From NCBI GenBank assembly GCA_902767135.1, contig CACXGE010000027.1:1-64000 (forward strand): a DNA stretch of 64,000 nucleotides, read 5' to 3'. This stretch comes from an uncultured Lachnospiraceae bacterium (GTDB lineage Bacteria > Bacillota > Clostridia > Lachnospirales > Lachnospiraceae). Below the pieces are notes generated by a model. That model saw only the letters and a list, made by a program, of their open reading frames with translations, was not told the origin of the DNA and did not search any database. Below, piece after piece: positions 26,871 through 35,933 of the stretch (positions are counted from its first letter, which is position 1; the number at the start of each line of letters is the position of its first letter). Both the position numbers and the translations under genes were made by a program.

Positions 26871-28541
26871 GTGATTATGAAACAAATCGATGCACAGATG
26901 CTGTCTAAAATGTTCTTGGCAGGAGCAAAGAATCTTGAAGCGAAGAAAGAATGGATTAATGAACTAAACGTATTTCCTGTTCCAGATGGAGATACTGGTA
27001 CCAATATGACCATGACAATTATGGCGGCAGCAAAAGAGGTCTCCGCACTTACAAATCCAACGATACAGGAGCTTGCAAAAGCAATTTCTACCGGTTCCCT
27101 CAGAGGTGCCAGAGGAAATTCGGGAGTTATCTTATCGCAGCTTTTCAGGGGTTTTGCAAAATGTGTAAGTGAATACGATGCTATAGATGTAGAGATTTTG
27201 GCAAAGGCTACACAAAAAGCTGTGGAGACTGCATACAAGGCTGTAATGAAGCCCAAAGAAGGAACCATTCTTACGGTTGCAAGGGCGGCAGCAGACAAAG
27301 CTTTGGAAATGGCAGAACGAACCGATGATCTGGAGGAATTTATTTCTGAGGTAATGAAACATGCCGATGTTACACTGAGCCAGACCCCGGAAATGTTGCC
27401 GGTATTAAAAGAAGCCGGTGTTGTAGATTCTGGTGGTCAGGGATTGATGCAGGTATTGAAGGGGGCATTTGACGCCTTCTTAGGGAAAGAGTTAGACTTG
27501 ACCATTGAGGGTACAGCGGTAACAAAAACAAACTTCAACACAGAGACGGCAGCTGGGGATATTAAGTTTGGATATTGCACAGAGTTTATTATTATGCTGG
27601 AAAAAGAATTTGATTTGGAAGAGGAAAGAAAATTTAAGGATTATTTATCTTCCATTGGAGATTCGATTGTGTGCGTTTCCTTGGATGATATTGTCAAGGT
27701 TCATGTGCATACCAATGATCCGGGGCTTGCAATCCAAAAGGCATTGACCTACGGTTCTTTAAGTAATATGAAGATTGATAATATGCGTTTGGAACATCAG
27801 GAAAAAGTTATCAAGGATTCGGAAAAACTTGCAGCCCAACAGAAAAAAAACAAGGATGAAGACATAGAGTCAAAAGAGGAAAAGGAAGTAGGATTTATTG
27901 CTGTTTCTATCGGAGAGGGGGTAAATCAGATTTTCAAGGACTTAGGGGTTGATTACATTATTGAAGGTGGTCAGACCATGAATCCAAGTACCCAGGATAT
28001 GCTAAATGCCATGGAACAGGTGAATGCAAAAAATATCTTTATTTTACCAAACAATAAGAATATTATCCTTGCGGCAGAACAGGCAACATACCTGGTGGAA
28101 GATAAGAGAATTGTAGTGGTTCCAACCAAGACCATTCCTCAGGGAATTACGGCAGTGATTAATTTTGTACCGGAAAAATCCATTGATGAAAATTTTGATA
28201 CCATGAAGGAAGAAATCAAAAGGGTGAAGACAGGACAGGTAACCTATGCGGTTCGCGAAACCAGTATTGACGGACATGAAATCAAGCAGGGAGATATCAT
28301 GGGGATTGGAGACAGTTCCATTTTGACCGTAGGCCAGGATTTGCAGGAGACTACCCAGAAAATGGTTGAAAAATTAATCGACCAGGAGTCGGAGTTGGTG
28401 AGCATTTATTACGGAGCAGAAGCAACTGAGGAACAGGCTATGGAAATTGCAGATTTTGTAGAAGAAAACTATCCTGATATGGAAGTAGAAGTACAGATGG
28501 GTGGGCAGCCAATTTACTATTATGTGATTTCGGTAGAATAG
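26871..28541 (+). CDS. yloV: DAK2 domain / DegV-like protein YloV
   Basis: A protein of 556 residues. The N-terminal DAK2 (dihydroxyacetone kinase L-like) domain has NVFPVPDGDTGTNM and GARGNSGVILSQLFRG, the ATP-Mg binding motifs; a central FAK-type domain (about 200-330, VHVHTNDPG) and a C-terminal DegV/FakB-like region follow. Related FakA proteins phosphorylate fatty acids bound to FakB, so a fatty-acid kinase role is likely. GTG 26871 lies 7 nt after AAGGAGG; ATG 26877 is the alternative. No fakB gene lies in the window. Confidence 0.9.
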   Translation: MIMKQIDAQMLSKMFLAGAKNLEAKKEWINELNVFPVPDGDTGTNMTMTIMAAAKEVSALTNPTIQELAKAISTGSLRGARGNSGVILSQLFRGFAKCVSEYDAIDVEILAKATQKAVETAYKAVMKPKEGTILTVARAAADKALEMAERTDDLEEFISEVMKHADVTLSQTPEMLPVLKEAGVVDSGGQGLMQVLKGAFDAFLGKELDLTIEGTAVTKTNFNTETAAGDIKFGYCTEFIIMLEKEFDLEEERKFKDYLSSIGDSIVCVSLDDIVKVHVHTNDPGLAIQKALTYGSLSNMKIDNMRLEHQEKVIKDSEKLAAQQKKNKDEDIESKEEKEVGFIAVSIGEGVNQIFKDLGVDYIIEGGQTMNPSTQDMLNAMEQVNAKNIFILPNNKNIILAAEQATYLVEDKRIVVVPTKTIPQGITAVINFVPEKSIDENFDTMKEEIKRVKTGQVTYAVRETSIDGHEIKQGDIMGIGDSSILTVGQDLQETTQKMVEKLIDQESELVSIYYGAEATEEQAMEIADFVEENYPDMEVEVQMGGQPIYYYVISVE

Positions 28542-28578
28542 TTTCCGTGTGCTTATTCCGTTATGTTTGGTAGTAAGA

Positions 28579-28613
28579 ACAAAGCCATCCTTGAGCTAAG
28601 GGTGGCTTTGTTT
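28579..28613 (+). terminator. Hairpin terminator after yloV
   Basis: ACAAAGCCATCCTT pairs with AAGGGTGGCTTTGT (one GU pair) around a 5-nt loop; only TTT follows, so it may terminate incompletely before recG. Confidence 0.7.
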
Positions 28614-28629
28614 CAGTGGAGAAAAATAT

Positions 28630-30684
28630 ATGAATATAACAGACAATATTACAGCATTAAAGGGGATTGGGGAAAAGAGTGCAGCTTTATTTCACAAACT
28701 AAACATATATACCATTGAAGACCTGATGCGGCATTATCCTAGAGATTATGAAAGCTATGATATGCCTGTTGGGATACGAATGGTAGAAAAAGATACCCTT
28801 CAAAGCATCCGCCTGTCCATAAAGAAAATCGAGGGAGTGAAAAAAGTCAAGAATCTTCAGATATTGAATGCAATAGGGGGCGACAGTGAAAATACCATTT
28901 TTCTCACCTGGTTTAATATGCCTTTTTTGAGAAATAAATTATCATCTGGTCAGGTAATTGTGAGAGGGACTCCCTTTATCAAAAATGGTCGTCTGACTAT
29001 GGAACAGCCAGAGGTATTTACTTTGGCTGAGTATGAGAAAAAGCAGGGGCAGCTTTTGCCGGTTTATCCCTTGACTAAGGGACTCACCAACAATGCTATT
29101 ACCAAGGCAGTGAAACAGGTAATTGACAGCGGAGTGTTAAAGAAAGAATATCTGCCTATAGGGATTCGAAAAGAGTATGAGTTGGCAGAATATAACTATG
29201 CTGTTTCCACCATACATTTTCCCAAGAAATTTGAAGATTTGGTTTATGCCAGAAAGCGTCTTGTGTTTGATGAATTCTTTTTCTTTGTTCTGTCTCTTCG
29301 TTTGTTAAAGGAGAGTACAGAGAAAATCAGGAATGAATTTGAATTTTCAAAGGATACCATGACAAATTATTTGTTAGAACATTTGCCCTTTCAATTGACA
29401 AAGGCACAAAAAAGAGCCTTTGAGGATGTGAAAAACAATCTTCGCTCCGAGTACGTAATGAATCGGTTGATTCAAGGGGATGTGGGTTCGGGAAAGACTA
29501 TTGTTGCAGCACTTGCCTTGTGTCTGGCGGCTGAGAATGGATATCAGTCAGCCATGATGGCACCCACAGAAGTTTTGGCAAAACAGCACTATGAATATTT
29601 TGAAGAACTAAGGAAGCAATATGATTTGGATATTACCCCCATCCTTCTCACCGGATCCATGACAGCTAAACAAAAGCGGATGGCAAAAGAACGGATAGAG
29701 ATGGGGATGGCAAATATTGTAATCGGAACCCATACGTTGTTTCAGGAAAGTGTGCATTTTGACCGTCTGGCACTGGTGGTTACAGATGAACAGCATCGCT
29801 TTGGTGTAAGGCAAAGAGAGATGTTGATGGAAAAGGGAAATAATCCCCATGTGCTTGTTATGAGTGCTACTCCAATTCCCAGAACACTGGCGATTATCAT
29901 CTATGGTGACCTGGATATTTCTGTGATTGATGAGCTTCCTGCCAACAGAATTCCAATAAAAAATTGTGTGGTTGGAACTTCTTATCGTCAGAAAGCCTAT
30001 GAGTTTATAGAAAAAGAGGTCAGGGCCGGACATCAGGCTTACGTGATTTGTCCTATGGTAGAGGAGAGGGAAGGAAGGGAAGCAGAGAATGTAGTTGACT
30101 ATGAAGAAAAATTAAAAGAGATTCTCCCAACAGATATCCATGTGGAATGTTTGCACGGTAAAATGAAACCAGGAGCCAAAAATGATATTATGGAGCGTTT
30201 TGCATCCAACCAGATTCAGGTGCTGGTATCTACTACGGTGGTGGAAGTAGGGGTCAATGTTCCCAACGCAACGGTTATGATGGTGGAGAATGCAGAGTTG
30301 TTTGGACTTGCCCAATTACATCAGCTCAGAGGAAGAGTGGGAAGAGGAAGTGCCCAGTCTTACTGTATCTTTGTCAGTGGAAGTGAGAAAGAGGAAACAA
30401 AAAAACGTTTAGAAATTCTGAATAAATCCAATGATGGATTCTATATTTCATCAGAGGATTTAAAACTTAGGGGACCAGGCGACTTATTTGGCGTACGGCA
30501 AAGTGGGATTATGGAATTTAAAATCGGAGATATTTTTACAGACGCTGCAATTTTACAGGCTGCCGCAGATATGGCAGGAGAGATATGCGAAAATAAGGAA
30601 GTATTAGAACAACAGGAATATTGGGAATTAAAGAAATGTCTCAAACGATATTTAGATGGAGAGAGCACATCTTTAAGTTTGTAA
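28630..30684 (+). CDS. recG: ATP-dependent DNA helicase RecG
   Basis: A protein of 684 residues, full length. The wedge/OB domain occupies about 1-200 and includes the conserved early motif ALKGIGEKSAALFHKL. The helicase core has Walker A GDVGSGKT, DEQH box TDEQHRFGVRQREML, motif III MSATPIPRTLA, and C-terminal motifs TTVVEVGVNVPNA and QLRGRVGRG. RecG remodels stalled forks and branch-migrates junctions, acting beside RuvAB and RecU in this window. The ribosome-binding site (GTGGAGA) is modest. Confidence 0.98.
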   Translation: MNITDNITALKGIGEKSAALFHKLNIYTIEDLMRHYPRDYESYDMPVGIRMVEKDTLQSIRLSIKKIEGVKKVKNLQILNAIGGDSENTIFLTWFNMPFLRNKLSSGQVIVRGTPFIKNGRLTMEQPEVFTLAEYEKKQGQLLPVYPLTKGLTNNAITKAVKQVIDSGVLKKEYLPIGIRKEYELAEYNYAVSTIHFPKKFEDLVYARKRLVFDEFFFFVLSLRLLKESTEKIRNEFEFSKDTMTNYLLEHLPFQLTKAQKRAFEDVKNNLRSEYVMNRLIQGDVGSGKTIVAALALCLAAENGYQSAMMAPTEVLAKQHYEYFEELRKQYDLDITPILLTGSMTAKQKRMAKERIEMGMANIVIGTHTLFQESVHFDRLALVVTDEQHRFGVRQREMLMEKGNNPHVLVMSATPIPRTLAIIIYGDLDISVIDELPANRIPIKNCVVGTSYRQKAYEFIEKEVRAGHQAYVICPMVEEREGREAENVVDYEEKLKEILPTDIHVECLHGKMKPGAKNDIMERFASNQIQVLVSTTVVEVGVNVPNATVMMVENAELFGLAQLHQLRGRVGRGSAQSYCIFVSGSEKEETKKRLEILNKSNDGFYISSEDLKLRGPGDLFGVRQSGIMEFKIGDIFTDAAILQAAADMAGEICENKEVLEQQEYWELKKCLKRYLDGESTSLSL

Positions 30685-30906
30685 GAATATTTTATGTTTT
30701 TTTGTGACGGGTGTGATATAATGTAGATATGAGTGAGACGTAGTATTTATTCAGTGTTGGTTTTGGCATTTACTGCCCAGACCGTAGGAAGATGTAGATG
30801 ATACAAAATCGGACAATTTTGTATGCGTCAGCATTGCCCGATTTGCCCATTTGTTCAGTGGTTCTGAACAGATGCGTTACGTAAATATTTTGAAAGGGGA
30901 AGATTT
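30685..30906 (+). promoter_or_regulatory. Promoter and structured leader of the SpoVK-like ATPase gene
   Basis: An extended -10 promoter (TGA then TATAAT, 30714-30722) is followed by a leader of about 175 nt. It contains a small symmetric hairpin (GGCA/TGCC near 30765-30777), a perfect 9-bp stem ATACAAAAT (30801-30809) with ATTTTGTAT (30816-30824), and the dispersed hairpin CATTTGTTCA (30848-30857) with TGAACAGATG (30865-30874). AAATCGG (30806-30812) can instead pair with CCGATTT (30838-30844), excluding the 9-bp stem. No open reading frame explains the region. Confidence 0.6.
30827..30888 (+). repeat. Dispersed intergenic repeat, copy related to 56086-56144
   Basis: This block and the one at 56086-56144 align over about 60 bp: GTC(A/G)GCATTG, CCGATTTGC, the TGTTCA/TGAACAGAT hairpin with a (G/T)TGGTTC loop, and a closing GTAAATAT. 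The arms of the hairpin are conserved by compensating or wobble pairs. Confidence 0.7.
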
Positions 30907-32637
30907 ATGGTACAAGCATACACAAACGAACAGTTGTTTTCCATCGCAAAAGAAAATTATAACACATTGCTCTACCACTGTAAGGTCCTTGAAGTGGAAG
31001 GGTATTGGGAGGAACCGGAAAAATTATTAAAGTATACTATCAGTGAAGCTTTGGATTTGTATGTTCAATCTTTTTTGCTGTTGTATCCAGTATATAATAA
31101 CAGGATGACAGAGGAAGAGAGAAAATTCCTACTTTGTGTGACAGACAGAAATATGTTGTCCATAGCAGAAGAAGGGCCGATTTTGGAAGAATCCATTGCC
31201 CAGGCGGAAAAAATGATAGCTTCTCCACCAATTTTAATGCAGTTGTGTTCCTTAAAAGACACGCGCAGCGAAACGAACCTGGCGGAAATGTTTACCGAGA
31301 CTTTACTGAATATATTTATGGCCATGGCTTATTTGAACCAGGAGAAGGGAACGGCAGCAGTCAGCTACATACGAGCTTATTTTAAAGAGGTACAGGCTTT
31401 TATCACAGGAGATTTGTTGTATTTAAAAGAGATTGACGAAAAATATATGTTCCGTAAGATTTGCAGTGAGCATTTTGAAAGAGGACATTTATTTGATGAA
31501 AAAGCATCCAGGGCTCAAATGAAAAAGAGAAAAGAAAAGCAACAGCGGGAAGCTGAAAGGATTGCCTTAGAGGAAGCCAAAGAATTGGAAGAGATGGAAA
31601 ACGATGACAATCTTGAACTCCAAAATGAGGACAATATAGAGATAGAACTTCAGGAGGTAGTCTTTGAAGGTTCCGAGGAAGAAGTTGAGACCCAGGTGGT
31701 AAGAGAACAGACCATTCCCTCCAAAAAAGAAGTGGTGCTGTCGGAGGAAGAGATTGCCAAGGCTGCCCAAAAGGCAAAGATGGAAATGGAAGAAGTGAAA
31801 GAGGCAAAGAGAGCCGCTGCGTTAGAAAAACTGATGAACGAATTAAATAATCTGATTGGTTTGGAAAATGTAAAAAACGAAATGCAGTCCTTGGTGAATC
31901 TAATCAAAGTCCGAAAAATGAGGGAACAGCATAATATGCCGCAGATGGAAATGTCTTATCACATGGTATTTACCGGAAATCCGGGAACAGGAAAAACTAC
32001 CGTGGCAAGGATTGTGGCTGGTATCTATAAGGAACTTGGAATTTTGTCCAAAGGCAATTTTATCGAAACAGACAGGGCAGGGCTGGTAGCTGGATATATT
32101 GGACAGACAGCCATGAAGGTAACAGAGGTAGTGGAGAAAGCTAAGGGAGGCATTCTTTTTATTGATGAGGCATATTCCTTGAGCAGTCATGATGGTTTGG
32201 GGGCTGATTTTGGCACAGAGGCTATTGACACGTTGGTAAAGTTAATGGAAGATAATCGAAATGACTTGGTGGTGATTGTGGCTGGTTATACAGAAGAAAT
32301 GAAGGATTTTTTAAAGTCAAATACAGGACTGGTATCCAGATTTAATAAATTTGTGGAATTTAAGGATTATTCCAATGAAGAATTGCTTAACATTTTAGTA
32401 CAGATGGGGAAAAAATCGGCCATGGAATTCACAGAAGATGCATTGGAACATGTAAGAAAAATGTTGGATGAAATGACAAAGGAAAAGAGACAGGTGTTTG
32501 GAAATGCCAGAGGAATCCGCAATGTATTTGAAAAAATTGTAACCAATCAGGCAAATCGAATTATTGTGCTGCCGGAGCCAACCATCCAGGAATTATGCCA
32601 GATTACATATGTGGATGTGCTGGGAACTATCACATAA
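30907..32637 (+). CDS. CbxX/SpoVK-type AAA ATPase with an N-terminal extension
   Basis: A protein of 576 residues. Residues about 1-200 are helical and unrecognised; about 200-310 are a highly charged Glu/Lys coiled coil. The AAA module starts near 318 (LIGLENVKNEMQSLVNL), with Walker A GNPGTGKTT (357-365), Walker B ILFIDEAYSL (Asp420, Glu421), sensor 1 VIVAGY and a C-terminal lid (FGNARGIRNVFE). The core matches the CbxX/CfxQ family to which stage V sporulation protein K belongs; SpoVK itself is about 320 residues, so the N-terminal half is an addition. It has its own promoter, a long leader and a terminator. A spore role is plausible but unproven. Confidence 0.85.
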   Translation: MVQAYTNEQLFSIAKENYNTLLYHCKVLEVEGYWEEPEKLLKYTISEALDLYVQSFLLLYPVYNNRMTEEERKFLLCVTDRNMLSIAEEGPILEESIAQAEKMIASPPILMQLCSLKDTRSETNLAEMFTETLLNIFMAMAYLNQEKGTAAVSYIRAYFKEVQAFITGDLLYLKEIDEKYMFRKICSEHFERGHLFDEKASRAQMKKRKEKQQREAERIALEEAKELEEMENDDNLELQNEDNIEIELQEVVFEGSEEEVETQVVREQTIPSKKEVVLSEEEIAKAAQKAKMEMEEVKEAKRAAALEKLMNELNNLIGLENVKNEMQSLVNLIKVRKMREQHNMPQMEMSYHMVFTGNPGTGKTTVARIVAGIYKELGILSKGNFIETDRAGLVAGYIGQTAMKVTEVVEKAKGGILFIDEAYSLSSHDGLGADFGTEAIDTLVKLMEDNRNDLVVIVAGYTEEMKDFLKSNTGLVSRFNKFVEFKDYSNEELLNILVQMGKKSAMEFTEDALEHVRKMLDEMTKEKRQVFGNARGIRNVFEKIVTNQANRIIVLPEPTIQELCQITYVDVLGTIT

Positions 32638-32679
32638 ACCTATTATTTATAAGATTTTAGATGTGGGAACAGAAATGAA

Positions 32680-32710
32680 AAAAAGCGTTGGCCATGTGCC
32701 AACGCTTTTT
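32680..32710. terminator. Bidirectional terminator between the AAA ATPase and pilT
   Basis: AAAAAGCGTTGGC pairs with GCCAACGCTTTTT around a 5-nt loop; A and T runs serve both convergent genes. Confidence 0.93.
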
Positions 32711-32728
32711 GTAAAGGGTTATGTAATA

Positions 32729-33787
32729 TTAGAATAACTTTTTCTCCATTGCAAGTTTATCTACGGAAAATTCTAATGCCTCGGCAGCATTGATGCGCTC
32801 TTTAGAAAATAAATCGTAGATGCAGTCATCCATAGTCTGCATTCCGATTTTCTTATTTACCTGCACAATAGAGTCAATCTGGTGATTCTTACATTCACGA
32901 ATCAAACTCTTAATCGCAGGGGTACCAAGCATTACCTCAAAAGCAGCCACACGACCCTCGCCGTCGGAGGTAGGAATTAACTGCTGGGAGATAACGCCCT
33001 CCAACACGAAACCAAGCTGTGTACGAATCTGTTGCTGCTGGTGAGGTGGAAATACGTCAATAATACGGTCAATGGTAGCAGAAGCACCGATGGTATGTAA
33101 GGTAGAGAATACCAGGTGACCGGTTTCGGCAGCAGTGATAGCTGTGGAAATAGTGTCAAGGTCACGCATTTCTCCTACCAGAATAACATCCGGGTCTTCA
33201 CGTAGTACCGCACGAAGAGCGTTGCCGTAGGACTGGGTGTCAAGGCCGATTTCTCTTTGGTTTACAATACAATTTTTATGTGTATGCAGGTATTCAATCG
33301 GGTCTTCCAGTGTTACAATGTGTGAGGTTTTATTCTGATTGATAATGTCAATCAGGGAAGCAAGTGTGGTAGATTTACCACTACCTGTTGGCCCAGTGAC
33401 AAGAACCAAACCTCTTTTTCTCTTTGTCAGATTGATTACTGCTTCTGGTACGCCTAACTTTCTGGCATCAGGAATCTTTGTGGTAATGGTACGCATTACA
33501 GCAGCAAGGGTTCCTTTTTGTTTGAAAATATTAACACGAAATCGTCCAATAGAATCAATGGCATGGGAAAAGTCCACTTCCCCTTTTTCATCAAGAATTG
33601 CCTGAGTACGCTTATCTAATATGGGGCGTAACAACTCAACGGTATCCTCGGCACTTAAACGTGGATAAGGCATGGTCTGTAATTCACCATGCAAACGCAT
33701 TTTTGGTGGAATACCTACTGAAATATGTAAGTCAGAGGAACCGTTGTTCATTGTGGTAGTCAATAAATCTTCAATTGTAAAATCCAT
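32729..33787 (-). CDS. pilT: PilT-type retraction ATPase
   Basis: A protein of 352 residues. PilT features: SDLHISVGIPPKMRLHGEL near the start, Walker A GPTGSGKSTT (about 130-139), Asp box LEDPIEYLH, Walker B ILVGEMRDL, and the PilT-typical AIRNLIRE-like segment (PAIKSLIRECKNHQ). It powers disassembly of type IV pili and twitching or DNA uptake. The second ATG (33787) lies 8 nt after GGGAG and is preferred over ATG 33793. No pilB, pilC, pilin or prepilin peptidase is adjacent. It has its own promoter and terminator, so it is a stand-alone gene. Confidence 0.93.
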   Translation of the reverse strand: MDFTIEDLLTTTMNNGSSDLHISVGIPPKMRLHGELQTMPYPRLSAEDTVELLRPILDKRTQAILDEKGEVDFSHAIDSIGRFRVNIFKQKGTLAAVMRTITTKIPDARKLGVPEAVINLTKRKRGLVLVTGPTGSGKSTTLASLIDIINQNKTSHIVTLEDPIEYLHTHKNCIVNQREIGLDTQSYGNALRAVLREDPDVILVGEMRDLDTISTAITAAETGHLVFSTLHTIGASATIDRIIDVFPPHQQQQIRTQLGFVLEGVISQQLIPTSDGEGRVAAFEVMLGTPAIKSLIRECKNHQIDSIVQVNKKIGMQTMDDCIYDLFSKERINAAEALEFSVDKLAMEKKLF

Positions 33788-33866
33788 AGTCATATCTCCC
33801 TTATTTTTAATAATTCTGATGTAAGTATAAATGTTTATGACATTCTATTTTATACACTTATCTAAA

Positions 33867-33895
33867 AGTATACTGAATATTGATGAAAATATCAA
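33867..33895 (-). promoter_or_regulatory. Promoter of pilT
   Basis: On the minus strand, TTGATA (33895-33890), a 17-bp spacer and TATACT (33872-33867) give a leader of about 75 nt. The remaining divergent region to 34067 is AT-rich and must carry the promoter for the + strand operon, which I cannot place with confidence. Confidence 0.8.
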
Positions 33896-34067
33896 GGGAA
33901 TTGTATAAAAAAGTTGTGATTTTGAATAGAAATTTATCATTATTCACGAAAAATAAGTGGTTTTTTCCTACTATACAAAAATTCTGCTGTTTGATATACT
34001 GATATACGTGTAAATGTGTATTTGAAAAGATATGTAAGTTTATAAAAAACAGTATGGAGGAAAAACT

Positions 34068-35933
34068 GTGAGAAAACAGGCGTTGTCAGATGAGATTTTA
34101 TTAAAAATAGATAAACCGGCACGATATATTGGAAATGAAGTCAATTGTATTGTGAAAAATAAAGAGGAGGTAGAGGTTCGTTTTGCTATGTGCTTTCCGG
34201 ATGTGTACGAAATAGGAATGTCACATTTGGGAATCCAAATATTGTATGATATGTTTAACCAGTGGGAGGATGTATGGTGTGAACGTGTATATTCTCCATG
34301 GATGGATTTGGATAAAATTATGAGAGAACAGGATATTCCATTGTTCGCTTTAGAGAGTCAGGATAGTGTGAAGGACTTTGACTTTTTAGGAATCACCATT
34401 CAGTATGAGATGTGCTATACCAATATTTTGCAGGTGTTAGATTTAAGCAAAATTCCATTGTATTCTGTGGACAGAACCTGGGATGACCCCATTGTCATTG
34501 GCGGTGGCCCATGCGCTTACAACCCGGAACCGTTGGCGGATTTCTTTGATTTGTTTTATATGGGAGAGGGGGAAACCGTTTACCGCAGATTGGTGGATTT
34601 GTATAAGGAATGTAAAAAGAAGAATGTGTCCAGAGAAGAATTTATCCGGGAAGCTGGAAAAATTCCTGGAATCTATGCTCCTTCCATGTATCAGGTAGAG
34701 TATAAAGAAGATGGAACCATTCAAAGATTTTATCCTAAATATGAGGATATGCCAAAGAAAATTAAAAAAGAAATTGTGATGGATATTACCAATACCTATT
34801 ATCCGGAAGCTCCTGTGGTGCCGTTTATCAAAGCAACCCAGGACAGGGTGGTATTGGAAATTCAAAGGGGGTGTATCCGGGGCTGTAGATTCTGTCAGGC
34901 TGGTATGGTTTACCGTCCGGTGAGAGAACGGGATGTAGAGATGTTAAAAGACAGAGCCTATAAGATGCTGAAAAATACCGGACATGAGGAGATTTCCTTA
35001 AGTTCTCTAAGTTCTAGCGATTACTCCCATTTAGGAGAATTGGTGAATTTTTTAATTGATGAATTTAAGGGGCAGGGAATCAATGTATCTTTGCCATCCC
35101 TTCGAATCGATGCCTTTGCCTTAGATGTTATGAGTAAGGTGCAGGATGTGCGTAAAAGTTCCCTTACCTTCGCTCCTGAGGCAGGTTCCCAAAGAATGAG
35201 AGATGTGATTAACAAAGGTCTCACAGAGGAGGTAATCCTCCGGGGGGCAGGGCTTGCTTTTGAGGCAGGATGGAACCGGGTGAAGTTGTATTTTATGCTG
35301 GGACTGCCGACGGAGACAGAGGAAGACATCAAGGGAATTGCTTATTTGTCAGAGACAATCGCAAAGCGCTACTACGAAATTCCCAAGGAAGAAAGAAATG
35401 GAAAAGTACAAATTGTGGCAAGTTCTTCCTTTTTTGTGCCAAAGCCTTTTACCCCATTCCAGTGGGCATCTATGAATACCAAGGATGAATTTTTGCATAA
35501 GGCACACATTGTGAATTCTACCATCAAGGAACAGTTAAACAAGAAGAGTATCAAGTACAATTGGCATGAGGCAGATGTGACGGTATTAGAGGGGGTGCTT
35601 GCCAGAGGTGACAGAAGAGTGGGTAAGGTGATATTAAATGCCTATAAAAATGGAGCCTTGTACGATGCCTGGTCAGAAACCTTTGACAATGAGATTTGGA
35701 TGAAGGCCTTTGAGGAAGAACAGGTGGATATCATGTTCTATACCAAAAGAGAACGGGATGTGGAGGAGATATTGCCATGGGATTTTATCGATGTAGGTGT
35801 TTCTAAGGAATTTCTTAAGAGAGAGTGGGAACGTGCCAAGAGTGAAGTGGTGACCCCTAACTGTCGTATGGAATGTCAGGGATGTGGAGCAGCAGGCTTT
35901 GGAGGAGGTGTTTGTTTTGAAGCTAAGAATTAA
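34068..35933 (+). CDS. Radical SAM protein with B12-binding-like N-terminus (TIGR03960 family)
   Basis: A protein of 621 residues. The N-terminal part (about 40-190; MCFPDVYEIGMSHLG, VIGGGPCAYNPEPLADF) resembles a cobalamin-binding-like domain. The radical SAM core has the CxxxCxxC cluster motif in RGCIRGCRFCQAG (near residue 270), and two cysteines near the C-terminus in CRMECQGCGAAGFGGG may bind metal. The function is unknown, but the family is found next to DUF2344 and rng in clostridia, suggesting RNA or ribosome modification. GTG start with ATGGAGG ribosome-binding site. First gene of the conserved cluster. Confidence 0.9.
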   Translation: MRKQALSDEILLKIDKPARYIGNEVNCIVKNKEEVEVRFAMCFPDVYEIGMSHLGIQILYDMFNQWEDVWCERVYSPWMDLDKIMREQDIPLFALESQDSVKDFDFLGITIQYEMCYTNILQVLDLSKIPLYSVDRTWDDPIVIGGGPCAYNPEPLADFFDLFYMGEGETVYRRLVDLYKECKKKNVSREEFIREAGKIPGIYAPSMYQVEYKEDGTIQRFYPKYEDMPKKIKKEIVMDITNTYYPEAPVVPFIKATQDRVVLEIQRGCIRGCRFCQAGMVYRPVRERDVEMLKDRAYKMLKNTGHEEISLSSLSSSDYSHLGELVNFLIDEFKGQGINVSLPSLRIDAFALDVMSKVQDVRKSSLTFAPEAGSQRMRDVINKGLTEEVILRGAGLAFEAGWNRVKLYFMLGLPTETEEDIKGIAYLSETIAKRYYEIPKEERNGKVQIVASSSFFVPKPFTPFQWASMNTKDEFLHKAHIVNSTIKEQLNKKSIKYNWHEADVTVLEGVLARGDRRVGKVILNAYKNGALYDAWSETFDNEIWMKAFEEEQVDIMFYTKRERDVEEILPWDFIDVGVSKEFLKREWERAKSEVVTPNCRMECQGCGAAGFGGGVCFEAKN

